Source: Pseudomonas sp. SLFW (GTDB lineage Bacteria > Pseudomonadota > Gammaproteobacteria > Pseudomonadales > Pseudomonadaceae). Taken from it: 55,509 nucleotides of DNA. The notes beneath the pieces were generated by a model. It was given only the letters and a program-made list of their open reading frames with translations. It was not told the origin of the DNA and ran no database searches. Positions 51,388 through 55,509 of the stretch are shown piece after piece (positions within the stretch are counted from its first letter, which is position 1; each line of letters opens with the position of its first letter). Both the position numbers and the translations under genes were made by a program. Location: the NCBI RefSeq assembly GCF_009905615.1, contig NZ_JAAAKW010000026.1:1-55509 (forward strand), written 5' to 3'.

Positions 51388-52737
51388 TCAGTTCATACCC
51401 GGCAGTTTGACCGACGGCTTTATATCGTTTTGCACAACTGATGCCAGCGGCGCCACGACGCCCTGACTTTTCAGCAGGGTGCCCATGTCGGACTGAATCC
51501 GGTATTGGGTGTAGGTTTTCAGGCTCTGCAGCTGCACCAGACGCTGTTGCGCGGTGAACAACTCGTTCTCGCTGTCGAGAAGGTCGAGCAGAGTACGCTC
51601 TCCCAGACTGAATTGCTGCTGATACGACGTACGGACACTGGTGGCCCGATCAACGTACTGCTGCGCGATAGGCACCTGAGCGGTGGCGTTGTTATAGGCG
51701 TTCCAGGCCAGGCCCAGCTCTTCATTCAGTTGACGCAGGGCGTTGTTGCGGATGTCCAGTGCCTGCGAGGTCTGATAGGACTTGGAGCTCAGGTCAGCCT
51801 TGTTGCTGCCACCGGCATACAGGTTGAACTGCATGCGCACCATCGCTTCCCAGCCATTGTTGTGGCCTTGGTCGCCACCGACGTTGTTGTCGGCGTTGCG
51901 GCCCAGCTCGGCATCGAAGCGCGGGTAGAAGGTGGACTTGGCGGTCTCGTACTGCTTCTCGGCAGCGGCGATGTCCGACTCGGCCGAACGCAGCACCGGG
52001 CTGTTGTCCAGCATCTGGCGGCGAGCTTCGTCCAACGTGGCCGGCATCAGCGCGAACGGAGCAGGTCTTTCCAGCTGATCGGGCATGTCGCCGACGGCGC
52101 TGAGGAAGTTGGTCTGGGCATCGGCCAGGTTGGTCTGCTCAGTGATCAGGTTGTTACGGGCCTGGGCCAGACGGGCATCAGCCTGGTCCATGTCGGCCAT
52201 GCGACCCACACCCCGGCTGGTGCGCAGTTTGATCTGGTCATAAATACGTTCGTGGCTTTTGAGGTTTTCCTCGGCCAAACGGACCATTTCGCGTTGCGTC
52301 ATTACATCGATATATACCTGCGCAACTGACAGCGCAGTTCGCTCCGAAGTATTCAACAACGAATACGCCCGAGAATTGGCGGTGGCTTGTTGACGCCCAA
52401 CTTCGTTAGTTGTTTGAAAACCATCAAACAGCATTTGGCGCAAACGCACACTGGACTCGCCGCGGTTCGAAGTTTGCCAGTCGTTATTACGGCCAGAGGC
52501 ACGCGTGGTCGGGTTGTCGGAGCCTTCGCGGCCATACCCCGCCAGAACGTCGACACGTGGCAGGTAGCCACCCTTCGCAGCCCGAACGTTGTAGTCCTGC
52601 GCGATACGGGCGTTGACGCCTGCCTGTACCTCGGGATGCACGTCCATGGCCTTCTGCATGGCTTCTGGCAAGGTTTGTGCCTGTACGAAACCGATTGAAA
52701 GAGCGAAAGGTACAGCGGTGTAAAAAGGCAGGCGCAT
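51388..52737 (-). CDS. lapE: TolC-family outer-membrane channel (LapE-like)
   Basis: Outer-membrane channel of the type I system, 449 residues. A signal peptide (about 1-20, ending GFVQA) is followed by two OEP repeats typical of TolC (LPEAMQKAMDVHPEVQAGVN and the RTSYQQQFSLGERTLLDLLD region near 385-405). The start at 52737 (MRLPFYTAVP) is backed by GGAAG upstream and the signal peptide; 40 further codons upstream are open but lack both. It is the first gene of the lapEBC operon, divergent from the adhesin. Confidence 0.92.
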   Translation of the reverse strand: MRLPFYTAVPFALSIGFVQAQTLPEAMQKAMDVHPEVQAGVNARIAQDYNVRAAKGGYLPRVDVLAGYGREGSDNPTTRASGRNNDWQTSNRGESSVRLRQMLFDGFQTTNEVGRQQATANSRAYSLLNTSERTALSVAQVYIDVMTQREMVRLAEENLKSHERIYDQIKLRTSRGVGRMADMDQADARLAQARNNLITEQTNLADAQTNFLSAVGDMPDQLERPAPFALMPATLDEARRQMLDNSPVLRSAESDIAAAEKQYETAKSTFYPRFDAELGRNADNNVGGDQGHNNGWEAMVRMQFNLYAGGSNKADLSSKSYQTSQALDIRNNALRQLNEELGLAWNAYNNATAQVPIAQQYVDRATSVRTSYQQQFSLGERTLLDLLDSENELFTAQQRLVQLQSLKTYTQYRIQSDMGTLLKSQGVVAPLASVVQNDIKPSVKLPGMN

Positions 52738-53119
52738 GCTCGTGACTTCCCGAAAACGGACTGGGTTCAAACGGGCAAAAGGGACATTGCCGCGTCGTAG
52801 AAAATGACCATTGATGTGTGGGTTATCGGAGTGTTCTGAGCACGCTTGAGGCCGCACAGCAGAATTTGTCGATCTCTTAAAATATCAATGTGACATTACG
52901 GGTGCGATTGTTTAGGATGGCGCGAAATAGGTCAATAGTTTGGCGTAAAGTTAATTCAAAACCGGATAAGTAGCAGTTTTGAAATTGGCGTCAAATAACC
53001 AGCATCAAGAAAATCAAGTAGTTAGTGTTTAAGTAAAAAAATCAAACATTCGGACCCTTCATTCCAGCGCCAGATGGCCGATGAAGGAGTCCACAGACGT
53101 AGATCCGGAGAGTCACCCC
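52738..53119. promoter_or_regulatory. Divergent lapE / lapA regulatory region
   Basis: 382 bases, clearly richer in A/T (about 52870-53050) than the genes around it. It must carry promoters for both lapEBC and the adhesin. A FleQ-box-like sequence is listed separately; no confident -35/-10 pair was found. The adhesin ribosome-binding site GGAGAG is at 53107-53112. Confidence 0.55.
52931..52944 (+). promoter_or_regulatory. FleQ-box-like site upstream of the adhesin
   Basis: GTCAATAGTTTGGC matches 11 of 14 positions of the FleQ consensus as I recall it (GTCAATAAATTGAC). FleQ with c-di-GMP controls lapA in P. putida and P. fluorescens. This is a single site found by eye. Confidence 0.35.
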
Positions 53120-55509
53120 ATGAGCAGTGTTGTTGCCATCGTCAAAAGCATTGTTGGCCAAGTAGTCGCAGTCTCCGCTGAAGGGATTCGCCGTGTACTC
53201 ATCGAGGGTGACCGGCTGCTGGCCGGTGAACAGGTCCTGACAGGCCCGGGAGGCGCGGTCACGCTTGAACTGGCCGACGGTCGTCACCTCGACCTGGGCC
53301 GTGACACGCAATGGAGTGCAGACACTCCGGCCTCCAGTTCTACTACTGACCTGGCAGAAGCCACCGCGCAGGCCGCGCCGTCGGTCGCTGAACTGCAGCA
53401 AGCCATCGCTGCGGGCGCCGACCCGACGCAAGACCTTGAAGCCACCGCAGCGGGCCAGACCACCGGCAGCACCGACGGCGGCAACGCGGGCGGCGGGCAC
53501 AGCGTCGTCATGCTGACTGAAACGGCAGGCGTCGTAGATCCAACCATCGGTTACCCCACCGGCCCTATCGGCTCGGGTGCCGCCACCGACACACAACGTA
53601 CCGCGCTCGATGACCCGTCCAACACCCGGACGCCGTCCACGCTTAGCCTGACCGGCACGCCGACCATTACCGAAGCCGGTGGCGTACTCGTTTACACCGC
53701 GACCCTGACCGTCGCGGCGCAGTCGGCCATCACCGTCACCCTGTCCAACGGCGCGATCATCAATATCGACGCAGGCCAGTTGAGCGGCAGCGTCAACGTG
53801 CCGATGAACAGCATCAACGATGTCTACCTCAACCCGAGCCAGATCAGCACCACGGTCACCGGCACCACGGGCGGCGACGGCATTGCAATCACCATTGATC
53901 CGCAACCGGCCAACACCCAGGTCACGGACACGATCGACACCACCACCGTCAGCCTCTCTGCGGACGCCGCTGCCACTGAAGGCGGTCAGATCACCTACAC
54001 CGCGACGCTGACCAATGCCGCGCAGACTGCCGTCACCGTGACCCTGTCCAACGGCGCGATCATCAACATCGCTGCTGGCCAGTCCGTGGGCACCATCAAA
54101 GTCGATGCCCCGGCCAACGACGTCTACAAGACCACCGCAACAGTCAACGCGACCATCACCGGCGCATCGGGCGGCAACTTCGAACAACTGGCAATCGACG
54201 GCAAAGCCGCATCGACCACCATCGCCGACTCCATCGACACCACCCGCGTGACCCTGACCGCTTCCAGCACTGTGGCTGAAAACGGCACCATCACGTACAC
54301 CGCCAGCGTCTCCAACCCAGTGACCGGCTCCCCCGTGAGCGTCACGCTGGACAACGGCAAAACCATCACCATCGGCGTCGGCCAGAGCAGCGGCAGCACC
54401 ACCGCCGTCGCCACCAATGATGTGTACGTCGGTCATCCCGCGGTGACAGCTGCAATCACTGGCGTCAGCGGCGGCAACTACGAAAACCTGGCCTTCAGCA
54501 ACACCCCGGTCAGCACCGCTGTCACTGACGTGCGCGACACCACGCTGATCAGCATTTCCGGCCCTTCGGCGGTCACTGAAGGTGGCACCGCGGTTTACAC
54601 CGTTTCGCTGGACAACCCGGCGCACGCCACCGTCAATGTGACACTCAGCTACACAGGCACCGCCAAAGACGGCACAGATTTCACCGCCGTCAAAACCGTG
54701 ACCATTCCGGCGAACGCCAGCAGCACGAACTTCTCCCTCACGACCGTCGATAACAAAGATGTCGACGGCACTCGCGACCTGACCGTGAAGATCGTCTCGG
54801 CCACCGGTGGCAACTTTGAAAACCTGGCAGTCAGCGGCAGCGCTGGCAGCGTCACTACGTCGATTCTGGATAATGATGCGCCGGTGATCGTTCCACCGAC
54901 GCCAGGCACTCCGCACATTGATCTTGACGGCAACGACTCCAGCGGCGCCACTGGCAGCGATTACAAGACCGTATTCAAAGCTGGCGACCCGGGTGTTTCG
55001 GTTGGCGATTCCGATGTTGTGATCACCGATGGCGGCGCAATCAAAACCGTGACCATCAGCATCGTTAGCCCTGTGAGCGGCAGCGATTCCCTGACTGCCG
55101 GCGCTCTGCCAAGCAACATCGTCGCAACACCCTCCACCGATGGCACCCGCATCGAGCTGAGCGTCAAGCCAGGCTCGACCGCCACCCTGGCCGATTTCCA
55201 GGAGGCCATCAAAGCCATCACTTTCAGCACCACCGATACAACTGTGGGCACGCGCAACGTCAACGTCAGTTTCGTCGATGACAACAGCCAAACCTCCAAT
55301 ACAGCCACCACCAGCATTGCACTGAATGGCGGCGTCATCGTGACCCCGCCAGCCGGTCCAACCATCGACCTGGACGCCAACGACTCCAGCGGTGTAACCG
55401 GCAACGACTACAAAACCACCTTCAAGGTCGGCGACACCGGCGCGGCGATTGCTGACACCGATGTCACCATCACCGACGGCAGCGCAGTCAAAACTGTGAC
55501 CATCAGCAT
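53120..55509 (+). CDS. lapA: LapA-family giant surface adhesin (5' part, runs off window)
   Basis: RTX-type biofilm adhesin exported by the adjacent LapEBC-type system; 796 codons are visible with no stop. The N-terminal retention module (about 1-125) opens MSSVVAIVKSIVGQVVAVSA and contains TAAG at 109-112, the dialanine site cut by LapG in this family. A Gly-rich linker follows, then four ~100-residue Calx-beta/Ig-like repeats (about 173-590) and a longer ~149-residue repeat from residue 600. Calcium-binding RTX motifs and the secretion signal would lie outside the window. It could be LapA or the paralogue MapA; neighbours do not settle this. Confidence 0.9.
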   Translation, partial: MSSVVAIVKSIVGQVVAVSAEGIRRVLIEGDRLLAGEQVLTGPGGAVTLELADGRHLDLGRDTQWSADTPASSSTTDLAEATAQAAPSVAELQQAIAAGADPTQDLEATAAGQTTGSTDGGNAGGGHSVVMLTETAGVVDPTIGYPTGPIGSGAATDTQRTALDDPSNTRTPSTLSLTGTPTITEAGGVLVYTATLTVAAQSAITVTLSNGAIINIDAGQLSGSVNVPMNSINDVYLNPSQISTTVTGTTGGDGIAITIDPQPANTQVTDTIDTTTVSLSADAAATEGGQITYTATLTNAAQTAVTVTLSNGAIINIAAGQSVGTIKVDAPANDVYKTTATVNATITGASGGNFEQLAIDGKAASTTIADSIDTTRVTLTASSTVAENGTITYTASVSNPVTGSPVSVTLDNGKTITIGVGQSSGSTTAVATNDVYVGHPAVTAAITGVSGGNYENLAFSNTPVSTAVTDVRDTTLISISGPSAVTEGGTAVYTVSLDNPAHATVNVTLSYTGTAKDGTDFTAVKTVTIPANASSTNFSLTTVDNKDVDGTRDLTVKIVSATGGNFENLAVSGSAGSVTTSILDNDAPVIVPPTPGTPHIDLDGNDSSGATGSDYKTVFKAGDPGVSVGDSDVVITDGGAIKTVTISIVSPVSGSDSLTAGALPSNIVATPSTDGTRIELSVKPGSTATLADFQEAIKAITFSTTDTTVGTRNVNVSFVDDNSQTSNTATTSIALNGGVIVTPPAGPTIDLDANDSSGVTGNDYKTTFKVGDTGAAIADTDVTITDGSAVKTVTIS
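53638..54880 (+). repeat. Four ~300-bp tandem repeats in the adhesin gene
   Basis: Units begin near 53638, 53947, 54248 and 54547. Each encodes a pattern of the form T/V-x-L-x-x-TEGG-x-x-x-YT followed by VTLSNG and GQS. The first two are closest, sharing VTLSNGAIINI. Divergence grows toward the fourth, which has the Calx-beta form GTAKDGTDF. Confidence 0.75.
54917..55509 (+). repeat. ~447-bp repeat units in the adhesin gene (second cut by window end)
   Basis: The encoded IDLDxNDSSGxTGxDYKT segment occurs at 54917 and again at 55364, a period of 447 bases (149 residues). It is followed in both copies by DVxITDGxAxKTVTIS. The second unit is truncated by the window edge. Confidence 0.75.

Noticed and set aside
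53042..55291. 749-codon minus-strand open frame
   Set aside because: It is the reverse of the repetitive adhesin gene, whose plus-strand frame has a ribosome-binding site, the LapA-type N-terminus and no stop. The minus frame is Gly/Asp/Arg-rich with no family features.

Overview
The window is chromosomal DNA of a Pseudomonas species. Gene order follows the conserved P. aeruginosa block from msrQP-pssA-ilv through mrcB, the heme-uptake locus, dksA-gluQ, cbrAB-crcZ-pcnB, panBC, pgi and acs to the DUF748/DUF2845 pair. The genome is not P. aeruginosa: it has a LapA-type adhesin locus, a single prrF copy here, and lineage-type REP doublets. This points to the P. fluorescens/P. syringae side of the genus; the species cannot be fixed from the window.

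Left part (1-12.8 kb). The window opens in the leader of an rrn operon transcribed leftward: three tandem sigma-70 promoters and boxA are visible, and the 16S gene lies off the edge. Then, on the minus strand, come periplasmic methionine sulfoxide repair (msrPQ), phosphatidylserine synthesis (pssA) and branched-chain amino acid synthesis (ilvI-ilvH-ilvC). A peptidoglycan module follows (mrcB/PBP1b with its lipoprotein activator lpoP, and yqcC), then a kinase-like ATPase and a pentapeptide-repeat protein on the plus strand.

Iron and housekeeping (12.9-21.5 kb). A Fur-boxed prrF small RNA lies beside a TfoX C-terminal-domain gene. Next come deoC, a heme ABC transporter (hmuTUV) with a Fur box, a Rieske protein that appears to start at CTG, sfsA, an aminotransferase, dksA and gluQ.

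Carbon control and central metabolism (21.6-37.6 kb). cbrX-cbrA-cbrB encode the CbrAB system. Just downstream is the sigma-54 sRNA gene crcZ, with six A-rich Hfq/Crc decoy motifs. pcnB-folK, panB-panC, pgi, acs, a DUF2236 protein and a thiolase follow. The acs ribosome-binding region carries an A-rich motif of the kind CrcZ competes for. Between panC and pgi only the 3' end of panD survives.

Right part (37.7-55.5 kb). This holds mgtA with a long leader containing mutually exclusive hairpins, an rRNA-methyltransferase-like gene, a DUF748 protein with an OmpA-like tail, a DUF2845 protein, and a chemoreceptor. The window ends with a type I secretion operon (lapEBC order) divergent from a giant LapA-family adhesin that is cut by the window edge. 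The adhesin has the N-terminal retention module and a TAAG LapG-type cleavage site, but lapD and lapG are not next to the transporter.

Eight REPIN-like inverted REP doublets are scattered between genes from 20.4 kb onward. No complete rRNA, tRNA, CRISPR array, insertion sequence or prophage was seen. The points most worth checking are the panD remnant, the mgtA leader, the msrP hairpin that covers its ribosome-binding site, and the layout of the adhesin locus.
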